The notes under the pieces are model-generated. The model ran no database searches and was not told where the DNA came from. It saw only the letters and a list, made by a program, of their open reading frames with translations. A stretch of 64,000 nt of DNA from contig NZ_FMAG01000003.1 of NCBI RefSeq assembly GCF_900094585.1, positions 682,001 to 746,000 on the forward strand, in the 5' to 3' direction. This document shows, piece after piece, positions 17,327-26,857 of this stretch; within the stretch, counting starts at the first letter, position 1, and every line of letters starts with the position of its first letter. Origin of the DNA: Martinezella multihospitum. GTDB lineage: Bacteria; Pseudomonadota; Alphaproteobacteria; Rhizobiales; Rhizobiaceae. A program made the translations under genes and the position numbers.

Positions 17327-17517
17327 GGCTCCTCCAATGCTTCATTTGTCGCGGCTTTCGCCGCCCATCTCCCTGGGGATGGTTTAAATCAAATCAGGTG
17401 GTATTTGATTGCGTTTACGCCTGTTCCCACGCAAGTTTAAGAGTGATTTTTATAAATTTATGAGGCAAATCGCCATTTCCCGGCCAAAGCCGGCTTAGCC
17501 CCTCAATCGGGCATCTA

Positions 17518-18774
17518 TCACAGCACTTTTGCAACAGCCTCCGCAGCCGCAACACCCGTCTCATAGGCGCCATGCGCGGTCGAGTAGCGCGCCCTCGAAC
17601 AGGCCTCTCCCGCGAAGAAGAGACGATCATCGCGCGGAGCCGCCAAGACCCCACGAAGGTCCGATGCGCCCGGCGTCGCGTAGGAATATGAACCGCCGAC
17701 GAAGGGCTCGCTGGCCCAGGCGGACATGACGAAGGGCGATAGTTTTGTGCCGACATCGGAGCCGAAGACCCGCTTCAACTGCTCCACCGAAAAGGCGAAC
17801 GCGGCGTCCATGCCCTGACGCTCCAGATCAAGCGCGAGATCGGCGGCGAAATAGGCTTCGATCACGGGAAGGCCGAAGGGCTTGAGCTGATAGCCGCCTG
17901 TCCGGCGGCTGCCCGGCGCCCCCATGACATGCGTGTCGTCCGGAAACATCTCCGGCTCGGCAGTGCGAATGAACAGCTTGTTCGCAAGGCCGAGCGGCAG
18001 GCGCGCAGCCGCCTCAATCTTTTCCGGCAACGGCGGCCAGAAGGTGATGCGCCCGGCACTGAGCACATGGGTCGACACAGCAACGATAACGGCCTTGGCT
18101 CGCAATTCACCCTTGCCGGTCGAAAGCACGACATGATCGGCGCCGCTGTGGTCGATGCGGTTGACCTCGGCGCCCAGGACGGTCGGCACCGCCAGGCCGT
18201 AGGTCTCAACAAGCGTTCCATAGCCCTGCCGCACGCGCCAGTCCGGACCCGGGCCGGGATCGTAGCGACCAAGATCGATTATGGAGGACTTGTCGAGTTC
18301 GCCCCCGGTCATAAAGGTGCCGATGGCATAAATCCGCTCTTTCCATGGATCGTCCGGAGAGACCAACACCGACAGATCGGCATCTTCATCGCCTTCATAC
18401 TCATAGACCCGTCCGAAAAAATCGTTGATGGCGGCAGCCGCAGCCTTTGCATCGGGATCGTCCTGCTCCAGCCGATGGCCGCCATCGCTCCAGGGCGCGG
18501 GCGTGCGATCGACGGTCAGACCCACTTCCTCGGCAATGCCCGTCCAGGCGTTGGTGCGCGCGCCATGCAGCCAGCCGCAGCCGAGATCGAGCGCGGCGGC
18601 ACCGAACGGATGGATCGAGCGGGCGCGGCCACCGACGCGATCGGACGCTTCGAGCAAGACGATCGAAAGATCCGGCCGAAGCAGTTGCAGCTGCCGGGCA
18701 GCGCTCACTCCTGCCGCTCCGGCACCAATCACCGCAACGTCGACCTCGCCGCCTCTCCAGGATTCGATGGGCAT
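17518..18774 (-). CDS. Flavin-dependent amine oxidase family protein
   Basis: The 418-residue FAD enzyme starts with the dinucleotide fold VDVAVIGAGAAGVSAARQL. LEASDRVGGRARS follows near residue 44, and the C-terminal FAD contact is LFFAGEACSRARYST near residue 388. This matches the monoamine/polyamine oxidase family. The ATG at 18774 is set by the start of the Rossmann fold; upstream codons in the same frame have no family character. The amine substrate is unknown. Polyamine oxidation would fit an organism that makes homospermidine, but that is inference. Confidence 0.88.
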   Translation of the reverse strand: MPIESWRGGEVDVAVIGAGAAGVSAARQLQLLRPDLSIVLLEASDRVGGRARSIHPFGAAALDLGCGWLHGARTNAWTGIAEEVGLTVDRTPAPWSDGGHRLEQDDPDAKAAAAAINDFFGRVYEYEGDEDADLSVLVSPDDPWKERIYAIGTFMTGGELDKSSIIDLGRYDPGPGPDWRVRQGYGTLVETYGLAVPTVLGAEVNRIDHSGADHVVLSTGKGELRAKAVIVAVSTHVLSAGRITFWPPLPEKIEAAARLPLGLANKLFIRTAEPEMFPDDTHVMGAPGSRRTGGYQLKPFGLPVIEAYFAADLALDLERQGMDAAFAFSVEQLKRVFGSDVGTKLSPFVMSAWASEPFVGGSYSYATPGASDLRGVLAAPRDDRLFFAGEACSRARYSTAHGAYETGVAAAEAVAKVL

Positions 18775-18992
18775 TCCAATTCCTCTTCGCGCAAGCGCTG
18801 GAGAATAATCCAGCCGCGCGACTTGGTGATATGAGGCTCGCCAATCCGCCGACGCGAACCCCTGCGACCATCTGTAGCCGACCTCGGCGCGGCCTGTAAA
18901 CGGGCCTGGCGACAGGGATACCAAATTGCCGCATTGAGCTGAAACGGCGAATGTCGTACGTGCTTCATCCAGGCAGATAATGAGGAAAGATC

Positions 18993-19397
18993 GTGCAGAA
19001 GCGGATCTTCGCAACAACGCAAGAACTGATGCGCATTCTATGCGCCGTCGCGTTGATGTCGGTCGGTTTCGCGCATCATCCAGCCGTGGCCAGCGCCGCC
19101 GAACCACGTCCCCTGGAGCTTGCCCAGTATCGCTTGCCGGATGGAAGCCTGCCCATCATCTGCACCACCGAAACGGCGCCCGACGGCAAGCAGCACGGCA
19201 AGGCCCACATGCTGGGCTGCGAGGCCTGCCGGATTTCCGCCGCAGCGCTCCTGCCCTATCCACCGGCCGAAGTGTGCGACCATCTCGCGTCTGTGCGGCA
19301 AGGTCCGGTCACACTCCAAACCGCGATATTCCGCCGCCAGCTCCATCCGCCGAATTGCGGACCACGCGCCCCGCCGGCGTTCCAAACGCCTGCCTGA
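18993..19397 (+). CDS. DUF2946-like secreted protein of a copper-type cluster
   Basis: The protein has 134 residues with a GTG start behind GAGGA. A signal-like segment (ILCAVALMSVGFAHHPAVASA) is followed by DGSLPIICTT and later MLGCEACRISAAALLPYPP. The Ile-Ile-Cys near the start of the mature part and a CxxC close to a proline-rich patch are typical of DUF2946, often found beside copper genes. Here CopC lies 560 nt downstream on the same strand. A role in periplasmic copper handling is inferred. Confidence 0.65.
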   Translation: MQKRIFATTQELMRILCAVALMSVGFAHHPAVASAAEPRPLELAQYRLPDGSLPIICTTETAPDGKQHGKAHMLGCEACRISAAALLPYPPAEVCDHLASVRQGPVTLQTAIFRRQLHPPNCGPRAPPAFQTPA

Positions 19398-19657
19398 GCC
19401 TGCGCTGCGACCGATGCCGCAGTCGCCTGGCCGGCAGCCTTCGTGCCGACGGAGGATCATCCTCCGCGCCACGCCGGCAAGCATCTTGCCATGAAATGCC
19501 TCGCAGGCAGCATTTGCCACGAGGCGCAGAACTCTCCCAAGGAAACTGATGATGATCCGATTGATATGCCATCGCGCAGCCTTCGGCCCCCACCCTGCCG
19601 AGACGACCGACGTCGACACCCTTGCTCCGATCCAGACACATAGCCTTGGAGGCGACC

Positions 19658-19921
19658 ATGCCGACACAGCTCAATAAGACGGCGGCCGGGCGCCGCGCCT
19701 CTTTCAAGTCCCGTCCGCAAACGCCGATGTTCACCAAGGAGTGGTCCATTCCGGCAATCCTCACCGTCTTCCTGCTCGGCGTCTGCGGTCTGATCGCTTA
19801 TTTCACCTGGACCCTCATGCCGCCGGCGGCAACGGCACAGAACCATGTCGGCGGACCTTACACACTCAGCGACGGCAATGGTCATCCGACTGCCGACCTC
19901 GCGCCGAAAAAGCACCCATGA
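19658..19921 (+). CDS. Short membrane-anchored protein, possible SCO1-like stub
   Basis: The 87-residue protein has a strong GGAGG and ATG. One transmembrane helix (IPAILTVFLLGVCGLIAYFTW) leads to a periplasmic tail containing HVGGPYTLSDGNGHP. This tail resembles the first strands of SCO1/SenC proteins (GGPFxLxDxxG), which load copper into cytochrome oxidase. The thioredoxin-like domain with CxxxC is missing: the frame stops after AP-KKHP and the next gene starts 38 nt later. It could be a truncated SCO protein or an independent small anchor protein. Confidence 0.6.
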   Translation: MPTQLNKTAAGRRASFKSRPQTPMFTKEWSIPAILTVFLLGVCGLIAYFTWTLMPPAATAQNHVGGPYTLSDGNGHPTADLAPKKHP

Positions 19922-19958
19922 CTGCAGCCGCAGCCGACAAAGCAGAAAGGGAGACAAA

Positions 19959-20327
19959 ATGCCTCGGATGAAGATGCTGCTTCTTGCCACGGCCACGGTG
20001 ACTATCGCTCTCGCGGGCCAGGCCCTTGCGCATGCCCACCTGAAAATCTCCGCGCCTGCCGCAGATAGCACCGTCAGGCAGGCACCTTCGGTGCTCGATC
20101 TCAGCTTCACCGAAAGCCTCAATCTGAAATTCAGCGGTGCTACAATCACCGGGCCGGACAAGAAGACGATCAAGACCGGCAGCGCCGCGCTGACGGACGG
20201 CGGTAAAACGCTGACAATACCCGTCAGCGACAGGTTCGTGCCCGGCAAATACACCGTCAAATGGAGCGTGCTTTCCACCGATGGTCACAAGACCAACGGC
20301 AGCTACAGCTTTACGGTCGCGCCCTGA
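19959..20327 (+). CDS. copC: CopC/YobA-type periplasmic copper-binding protein
   Basis: The 122-residue protein has a signal peptide ending in GQALA. The mature protein would start HAHLKISAP, giving the N-terminal histidine that is the copper(II) ligand of CopC. Further family marks are LDLSFTESLNLKFSGATI and the C-terminal WSVLSTDGHKTNGSYSF with the second conserved Asp-Gly-His. CopC binds copper in the periplasm. No copD follows. The ATG at 19959 is preceded by AAGGGAGA; a longer upstream reading is unlikely. Confidence 0.92.
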   Translation: MPRMKMLLLATATVTIALAGQALAHAHLKISAPAADSTVRQAPSVLDLSFTESLNLKFSGATITGPDKKTIKTGSAALTDGGKTLTIPVSDRFVPGKYTVKWSVLSTDGHKTNGSYSFTVAP

Positions 20328-20345
20328 TCACAGGGGGCCGGCCGG

Positions 20346-21047
20346 CTATCCGACGACGCACTTCTTGACGAAATGCAGCCAGCTGTCGTTGCGCCGGATG
20401 GTCGCGCGCGGCAGACCGAACGGATCGTCGCCCGGCCGTGCCCGACCGCGGCGTGTCGTCGTTGCGGCGCTGTAACCGGCTTCATAGGCAAGCACGCGAT
20501 CGAGCGGCGTTTCGTCGCCATAGGGAAAGCAGAAGGACGAAACGCCCTCATCGAGCAAATCTTCGAGCAGTTCGCGCGAATGCGTGATCTGACGGCGCGC
20601 CTCTTCCATGGGCAATTGCGGCAGGCGAACGTGATCCAGCGTATGCGATCCCACCTCATGCCCCAGACTGTGCCAATGCTTCAGCTGCTCGACCGACATG
20701 CAAGACGCCTGCGCCACACCAAGGGGGGCATCCCAGATATTGCTGCCGCCGATCTGGTTCGCCACAACGAAATTCGTGGCGGTGAAGCCGAACTCCTGCA
20801 ACACGGGCAAGGCGTTCTCATAGACATTAGCGTAGCTGTCATCGAAGGTGATGGCAGCGACTTTACCGGTCTTCCCGCCCCGGATGTAAGGCATTGCCTC
20901 ACGCAGCGATATACCCTGAATTCCAAGCTTTTTCAGCCATTCCATCTGACGGCGGAAGGCTTCGGGATGGACGACCATGCTTCTGAACGCCGCCTTGCGC
21001 GACGGCGGCACAGCAATCTGATGATATGCGAGGATAGGAACGGGCAC
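20346..21047 (-). CDS. Polysaccharide deacetylase (NodB-homology) protein
   Basis: The 233-residue enzyme has the carbohydrate esterase 4 motifs: AITFDDSYANVYEN (motif 1, catalytic Asp and metal Asp), GHEVGSHTLDHVRL (motif 2, two metal His) and SSFCFPYGDE (motif 3). No signal peptide is evident. Family members remove N- or O-acetyl groups from surface polysaccharides. It lies 11 nt from a GT25 gene on the same strand, which points to surface polysaccharide tailoring. Confidence 0.9.
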   Translation of the reverse strand: MPVPILAYHQIAVPPSRKAAFRSMVVHPEAFRRQMEWLKKLGIQGISLREAMPYIRGGKTGKVAAITFDDSYANVYENALPVLQEFGFTATNFVVANQIGGSNIWDAPLGVAQASCMSVEQLKHWHSLGHEVGSHTLDHVRLPQLPMEEARRQITHSRELLEDLLDEGVSSFCFPYGDETPLDRVLAYEAGYSAATTTRRGRARPGDDPFGLPRATIRRNDSWLHFVKKCVVG

Positions 21048-21058
21048 GATGGATCGTC

Positions 21059-21901
21059 TCAGATGATGCGGCGCGAGCGAAGAGCGATCTTCGCACGATA
21101 AAGTGGTCGCAACACCTCTCTCGAAAGCCTCTCCATGAGCGTCTTGTGGCTCTTGATGGTGCTGCCGCCGAGCTGCGGGGAAATTTCGCGCACGCCGCCA
21201 GGCAGGACCGCCAATGGTGAAACGTGGGTAAACCAGCTCATCTGCACGGTGGTATCGACAGGCCGATCGAATACGGAGGTCGCCTCCAGCAGGCGGATAG
21301 CGGCATCGCGGCTGACGAGCTGGGCCACCATGCCGAGACCGATCCGTGTCGGCTGAATGACATCAGTCTCTCCCTGAGAAAGAATACGTCTGCCATGCTC
21401 CTTGCCCATGCGAAACGGGAAGCGAATAAAAGAGCCTGGCTTCAGGCAGGCCTTGGCGGCGGCAAAAGCCGCATGGAATGCATCGTCGATCTCGACATCA
21501 TCCTCGAAGATGAGACCTGCATCGACATTCTGCTCGACGATCGCAGCCCAGGCCTTGCGATGCGACAGAAAGCAGGCGATCTCGCCGGTGCTCATGGCAA
21601 ACGGATAATATGGCTTCTGCAGCCGAGGACGATAGACGCTGTCGATCTCGGCGGCACTCAGAGTGCGGCCATCGACTGCCTCGATGATCTCGCTTTGCAC
21701 CGGAAGCTTTGCAGCAAGCCTTTCGACCTGCGGCATGCGATCACGGGCGCGATCCAGATGGATGATGAAGCCACGAATGACGGGTTGGCCGGGCGTGTCC
21801 AGAACAACGCCGGCCGGATTGGACGCAGGAGCGAACTCGAATCCCGTATGAGATCTTTCGAGCGGCATCGCCGAAGACGGGTTGAATTCGTGGGCTTGCA
21901 T
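21059..21901 (-). CDS. Glycosyltransferase family 25 protein
   Basis: The roughly 280-residue protein has the GT25 (LPS biosynthesis) layout. FIIHLDRARDRMPQVERL is near residue 45, followed by VDGRTL, EIACFLSHRKAWAAIVE near residue 105 and the DxD-type site IFEDDVEIDD near residue 128. Family members add galactose, glucose or other sugars to LPS cores. The ATG at 21901 follows GAGG at good spacing; an in-frame start at 21922 is possible. It is in a run with the deacetylase (downstream) and the GT29-like gene (upstream). Confidence 0.87.
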   Translation of the reverse strand: MQAHEFNPSSAMPLERSHTGFEFAPASNPAGVVLDTPGQPVIRGFIIHLDRARDRMPQVERLAAKLPVQSEIIEAVDGRTLSAAEIDSVYRPRLQKPYYPFAMSTGEIACFLSHRKAWAAIVEQNVDAGLIFEDDVEIDDAFHAAFAAAKACLKPGSFIRFPFRMGKEHGRRILSQGETDVIQPTRIGLGMVAQLVSRDAAIRLLEATSVFDRPVDTTVQMSWFTHVSPLAVLPGGVREISPQLGGSTIKSHKTLMERLSREVLRPLYRAKIALRSRRII

Positions 21902-22025
21902 GAATGGGTACCTCGAGATCATATTTCGCGAGGCTCTAGCAATCCTGAATGAAAGCGAGCTTAGGCAAACCTGAGGCGAAACTGAAAATGGTTGTTTTCA
22001 ACTGCTCTGAACAACTGAAGGAAGG

Positions 22026-22643
22026 CTAGACGAGCATGCTGATGCGGCCGCTCGCCATCTTGTCTTCAACCCAGCGGCGTTCATCCAGCCAGGCATGACG
22101 TTTCCACCCTTCCCAGCTGAAACCGCACAGCTTCACCTCCCACTCGTCGGCGGGCAATCGTGACAGCACGTATCGGATGCCGAAGAAGCCGGTGCTCGGG
22201 AAGAGCTGGTGCATCCGGCACTGGGTCACGCCGAGTTCCTCACAGCCCTCGGTGTAGAACTGCGGCGGCATGATGCGGACTTCCTTGCCGGCAGCACCGA
22301 CCAATTCGATGGTCCGCATCGTCCAATCGCTTCTTCTGCCTTTCAGGCGTGAGAATAGATTGGGCTTGGGGTGATACTTGCGGATGATATCGGGATGATA
22401 GGCAAGCACGACCTCTTTGGCTGCCGTGAACGTCGCACTGGTCAGGAAGGTCGGGTCCGTCAATCGGCGCTGCATGGGCTTGCTGGAAGCTGCAAGCATG
22501 AGAATATCGGTGCGTGAACCGCTCATGCCGATCGAGGCCTTCGGCTCGTTGAAACGCATCGCAAATTCTGCATTGTCCACGACCTCCGAGAGGTCACGCT
22601 GCAGCTTGCCATTGCCAATGATGATTGCCGTCTTAAGGGTCAA
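22026..22643 (-). CDS. Short GT29 (sialyltransferase)-like protein
   Basis: The 205-residue protein is not a common bacterial family. Its N-terminus IIIGNGKLQRDL, VVDNAEFAMRFN and GSRTDILML resembles the L-sialylmotif. Residues 149-176 (PSTGFFGIRYVLSR to KLCGFSW) resemble the S-sialylmotif, and His183 to Glu188 fits the H-x4-E VS motif. These are marks of CAZy family GT29, which uses CMP-sialic acid. It lacks a membrane anchor. A related rhizobial family is annotated as urease operon accessory protein. Sugar donor and acceptor are unknown. Confidence 0.6.
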   Translation of the reverse strand: MTLKTAIIIGNGKLQRDLSEVVDNAEFAMRFNEPKASIGMSGSRTDILMLAASSKPMQRRLTDPTFLTSATFTAAKEVVLAYHPDIIRKYHPKPNLFSRLKGRRSDWTMRTIELVGAAGKEVRIMPPQFYTEGCEELGVTQCRMHQLFPSTGFFGIRYVLSRLPADEWEVKLCGFSWEGWKRHAWLDERRWVEDKMASGRISMLV

Positions 22644-22877
22644 ATATGAATATCCATCAGGTCTGAAATCGCCGACCTAACGGAGCCAAATGAAGCCAAA
22701 CTGAATGGCGGATCAGGGAAGGATGCATAAATCCTGACACGAATCTGAAAGCCGTCGCAATGTCACTTGCAAGCAACAGCAGTGCCTGAAAACCGCGCTT
22801 CAGCTCAAATTTGCATGCAGCCCGTAGGCCGCGCAAACCGGATTGCGATCGCAAATGGACAGCATCCTGCCGAATCA

Positions 22878-22900
22878 GAAAGGAGCCCAAACGGGCTCCC
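22878..22900 (-). terminator. Rho-independent terminator after the DUF882 gene
   Basis: On the minus strand GGAGCCC-GTTT-GGGCTCC is followed by TTTC. It lies about 30 nt beyond the stop of the DUF882 gene. Confidence 0.7.
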
Positions 22901-22928
22901 TGAAATCACGCTGAAGTTGATGCCTGGC

Positions 22929-24881
22929 CTATTCGACCGAATTGAACTTCTTCACCTGAAGGAAATTCACTGCACTTCCGCTGAAGCGTTCGGGATCAAT
23001 CGATGCCGTCTGCACCTTGAAACCATCCGTGTAAACGGCAGTCGGCTGGGCACGGAGCGTCGGGCTCACGAAGCGCGGCGCCTTGACCGGGCGGTTCACA
23101 ATCTCGACCCGGGCCTTTGCGATCGCCCATTGCGAGATCATCTTCTCCGTCAGCGTCGGCGCAGTCGTCACCGTTGCCCGGCCCGAATCGGCCACGACGG
23201 CATCCTGCTTGTTCGGCCGGCCGCCCTTGGTCGCGATACCGGCGGCAATCGGACGTTCCTGCGGCGTTGTCGGCTCGAACCCGTCGTTGAAGCGACGGCT
23301 GCTGGCCTTCACCTCGTTGCGGACCGGTGCAAGCGCGGCCACCTGCATCGGCATTTGCTGTGCCGGCCTCTGCTGCGGCAGGACGGCGGCAATTGCCTGC
23401 GCCGCATCGTTACCGGCAGCCATGCCGTTGCCTGCAGGCGCCAGTTGATCCTTAGAGGCGACATTGTTCGACGGCTGCATCACCGGAACGGCATTGTTGC
23501 CATCCGATCGATCAGGGCGGCTTTGCTCGAGAGCCGCAATGACCGAAGGCGAAAGTGCGCCTGCATCAGCCTGGTCGTCGGCAGCTTCCTGATCGGCATC
23601 GGCAGCAGCCAGAAGGCTTTCAGCCACCTCCGGACGCTGCGCCGGCACCGGAACGGCAGCCAGCTGGCCTTTCATATCAGCCTCGGCCGATGCCACTTCG
23701 GCATCGCCGGGCGAACGGCGGTCAAGCAGGGCTGGGACGGGCACATGATAGGAGCGAAGGTCGGCATATTGCGGCTGATCGCCCGTATCCGGCATGGCGG
23801 CGGCAAGCGCATCCTGCGCCGCGTTACGCGACGGCGAGACGAGAGCGGAAGCCACATCGCTGCCGGCAGGCTGATTGCCAAATGCCGGGCGAACCTGCGG
23901 GACAGGCGCGTTTACGCTGGCAACCTGAACCTGGGCCGGAGCCGGAGCGGCACTATCGTCACCATCATCACCGGCAGCCGGAACCGGCTGGCCCTTCCGC
24001 GCAACCGAGGCGACAGCCACCGGTGCCGCCGTCGTTCCGCTATCTGCATTGTCCTCTTCCTCATCCGCACCGCCACCACCGAACAGGCGGGCAAAGAAGC
24101 CGCGGCGCGGCGAAGAGGAGCTGGCGATCTGGATATCGTCGGACGACATGCGGCGCTTGTAATCGGCAACTGCCTGCTGATAGCCCGGCAGCGGCCGGCC
24201 GTCGGCGGGAATATGCATCGTCTTGCCATCCGGGAAGAGGCGGACGAGATCCTGGCGATCCATGCGCGGCCAGGCGCGCACGCCGCCGACATCCATATGC
24301 ACGAAGGGCGAGCCGGAGGTCGGATAGTAGCCGACACCGCCCACCTGCAGCTTCATGCCGATTTCGCGCAGCTTGGTGAGCTTGACGTCGGGAATATAGA
24401 AATCCATCGCGTTGCCGAGCATGTGCTGGCTCTTCTTGGCAACGCCGGTATGGGCGGAGCGCGTGCGCAGCATCTCGTTGGTGCCCGGCGAACGGAAACC
24501 GCAGATCACGTAAATGAATTCGTGCGAACCGCTCTCGCGGTAGACTTCCCAGATCAGGTCGAACAGGCGCGGGTTCATCTTCGTCGGCTGATTCTTGCGC
24601 CAGTCGCGCAGGATGCGATTCAGCTTCTCCAGGCCGTCCGGATCGAACTTGCCATTGCGCTTGTAGGTGATAACGGCCTTCTCGCCGGTATGGACGTAGT
24701 AGATCTTGAGGCTGCGGGTTTCACCGCCTGCCTGAGAGGGAGTGCCGACGAAAACAGGGGTAGAAACGGCCAAAGCAAGGAGGCCAACGGCTACAACCTT
24801 GGCCACCTTGCTAAATAGGTTAGAGCACGCAGAATGCCAGCTCAAGCTATTAGGCTTGGTATTTGCACTCAAATTCGGCAA
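22929..24881 (-). CDS. DUF882 / YcbK-like (peptidase M15 family) protein with long disordered tail
   Basis: The 650-residue protein has a signal segment (VAKVVAVGLLALAVSTPVF). The DUF882 domain spans about residues 55-220, where SQHMLGNAMDFYIPD and SPFVHMDVGG supply the Zn-binding His, Asp and His of M15-type L,D-endopeptidases. More than 400 residues rich in Ala, Pro, Gln and Asp follow, probably unstructured. It may cut peptidoglycan cross-links. The start is a TTG at 24881 behind GGGGA; no ATG exists before the domain. It has its own terminator. Confidence 0.85.
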   Translation of the reverse strand: MPNLSANTKPNSLSWHSACSNLFSKVAKVVAVGLLALAVSTPVFVGTPSQAGGETRSLKIYYVHTGEKAVITYKRNGKFDPDGLEKLNRILRDWRKNQPTKMNPRLFDLIWEVYRESGSHEFIYVICGFRSPGTNEMLRTRSAHTGVAKKSQHMLGNAMDFYIPDVKLTKLREIGMKLQVGGVGYYPTSGSPFVHMDVGGVRAWPRMDRQDLVRLFPDGKTMHIPADGRPLPGYQQAVADYKRRMSSDDIQIASSSSPRRGFFARLFGGGGADEEEDNADSGTTAAPVAVASVARKGQPVPAAGDDGDDSAAPAPAQVQVASVNAPVPQVRPAFGNQPAGSDVASALVSPSRNAAQDALAAAMPDTGDQPQYADLRSYHVPVPALLDRRSPGDAEVASAEADMKGQLAAVPVPAQRPEVAESLLAAADADQEAADDQADAGALSPSVIAALEQSRPDRSDGNNAVPVMQPSNNVASKDQLAPAGNGMAAGNDAAQAIAAVLPQQRPAQQMPMQVAALAPVRNEVKASSRRFNDGFEPTTPQERPIAAGIATKGGRPNKQDAVVADSGRATVTTAPTLTEKMISQWAIAKARVEIVNRPVKAPRFVSPTLRAQPTAVYTDGFKVQTASIDPERFSGSAVNFLQVKKFNSVE

Positions 24882-25056
24882 TTCGATCCCCGTCCGACAG
24901 ACAATGTCGCATCGTGTTCCAAATGGCTGTCAATTGCGGTGACACGATGGCAAAAATGCCACACATGGTCGACCCCTTCATACATGGTGAACGATGCACT
25001 AACAAGTGCTTTACGACGGGTAACAAAATATGCTTGCCTAAACGTTAAGCTTTCCT

Positions 25057-26637
25057 TCATGCCGCGTTTTTTTGCGGGTCATCCGGGTCTATGCCGTAGT
25101 CTTTCAACTTTCGGTAGAGAGTTGAGCGGCCGATACCGAGCTTTCTCGCGACTTGACTCATCTGCCCACGATAGAATTTGAGGGCAAATCGGATCAATTC
25201 CTCCTCGACATCCGCCAGTTTCCTGACATCGCCTGATGTATTCGTGCTGACGATGACATTGTCGGAAGCACCGGCCGATGCATCGGCTGAAGCAAGCGGA
25301 GTGGTTGCAGCCGATCCGTGCGAAACCCCGTAAGGGACTCGTTCGCTTCTTTCAGCTGCGAGAAGCTCAGCCGAAGAGGCATGCGAATTATCCACAACCA
25401 AGGTCGGATGCTCGGCGGCGAAATAGCCGGGCAGCTGTGCGGCGATCTGCGGGAAATCCGTGTCGAGAAGCTCGGGGCCTTCGGACAGCACGACCGCGCG
25501 GAAAACAGCGTTTTCGAGCTGGCGGATATTGCCCGGCCAGTCATAGGCGGTCAGCAGCGCAAGCGCATCGTTGCTGATCCCAAGCGGATGATCGAGCTTC
25601 TGCTCCAGTGCAAACCGGTCGGCAAAGGCGCGGGCCAGATGCGGAATATCTTCCTTGCGACGGCGCAGCGCCGGCATGGTGATCGGGAAGACGTTGAGCC
25701 GATAGTAGAGATCCTCGCGGAACCGCCCGGCCTTGACCTCTTCGATCAGATCCTTGTTGGTCGCCGAAATCAGCCGGACGTTGACCTTCTGCGCGACGCG
25801 CGCGCCCACGGTCTCGATTTCGCCCTGCTGGACGGCACGCAGAAGCTTGACCTGGACTTCAAGCGGCAGGTCGCCGATCTCGTCGAGAAACAGCGTGCCG
25901 CCATCGGCTTCCATGAATTTGCCGACATGGCGCTCGGCCGCACCCGTGAACGCGCCCTTCTCATGGCCGAACAGGATGCTTTCGACGAGATTGTGCGGGA
26001 TCGCACCACAGTTGACGGTCACGAACGGCTTGCCGGCACGGTCGCTGGCAGCCTGGATGGCGCGGGCCACCAGCTCCTTGCCGACGCCGGATTCGCCTTC
26101 AAGCACCACCGGGATGTTCGATTGCGCCGCGCGATGGGCGAGATCGATCACCCGCATCATCGCCGGGCTTGCCGAGACGATGTCGTCGAAGGTGATGCTG
26201 CTCGAGCGCGACTTGCGCCCGGCGCGGGCCTTCGCCTCGCGCTGGTCGAGCTTCAGAGCATTGGCGATCGAGGCGGCAATGCGCTCCGGCGAAACCGGCT
26301 TGACGACGAAATCGAAGGCGCCGGCCCGCATGGCCTGCACCACGGTATCGATGCCGCCCTGCCCGGTCTGCACGATGACGGGCAGGTCGATGCCCATATC
26401 GTTCAGCGCGCCCAGGAACTCGATGCCGTTCATTTCCGGCATCATGAGATCGAGCACGATCACATTGATCTGATCGTTGCCACGCTTCAGGAATTCCAGG
26501 CCGAGACGGCCATTTTCTGCCAAATGGGCAACGTGTCCGTGCCGCTCGATGGCATTCTTCAGCAGACGGCGTTGAATCGGATCATCCTCAACAACGAGAA
26601 TCTGCGCGCCCCCCTTGGCGCTATTGTAAACGGTCAT
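25057..26637 (-). CDS. Sigma-54-dependent response regulator (NtrC type)
   Basis: The protein has 526 residues. A receiver domain (about 12-125, phospho-acceptor Asp63 in [11 protein letters not shown]) is followed by an AAA+ sigma-54 activator domain with Walker A GESGVGKE at 181-188, GAFTGA at 228-233 (contact with sigma-54) and a Walker [12 protein letters not shown] linker of about 60 residues and a Fis-type helix-turn-helix ([20 protein letters not shown]) close the protein. No histidine kinase gene is adjacent, so its partner is encoded elsewhere. The target genes are unknown. Confidence 0.95.
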   Translation of the reverse strand: MTVYNSAKGGAQILVVEDDPIQRRLLKNAIERHGHVAHLAENGRLGLEFLKRGNDQINVIVLDLMMPEMNGIEFLGALNDMGIDLPVIVQTGQGGIDTVVQAMRAGAFDFVVKPVSPERIAASIANALKLDQREAKARAGRKSRSSSITFDDIVSASPAMMRVIDLAHRAAQSNIPVVLEGESGVGKELVARAIQAASDRAGKPFVTVNCGAIPHNLVESILFGHEKGAFTGAAERHVGKFMEADGGTLFLDEIGDLPLEVQVKLLRAVQQGEIETVGARVAQKVNVRLISATNKDLIEEVKAGRFREDLYYRLNVFPITMPALRRRKEDIPHLARAFADRFALEQKLDHPLGISNDALALLTAYDWPGNIRQLENAVFRAVVLSEGPELLDTDFPQIAAQLPGYFAAEHPTLVVDNSHASSAELLAAERSERVPYGVSHGSAATTPLASADASAGASDNVIVSTNTSGDVRKLADVEEELIRFALKFYRGQMSQVARKLGIGRSTLYRKLKDYGIDPDDPQKNAA

Positions 26638-26857
26638 TGGTGCCTCACTTCATGCGAAACCTGACGCGAAGATCGCAGAAAGGCTTGAACATGAAGTTTT
26701 GCCAAAGCATCGCATTTTAATCATTATGACGAATGTAAAACCGCTTATGATTCAACCTTCGGTGCAGGAAAATCAGGCCTTGCAGCAGGCTTTCCAGCCG
26801 AATAGACACGCTACGGATCGGACGATCCGAAAAATAAAAGCAGAGGAAATTTCGCCC

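Noticed and set aside
22767..24818. 683-codon open frame on the plus strand
   Set aside because: It is antisense to the DUF882 gene and its low-complexity tail. The composition is that of a shadow frame.
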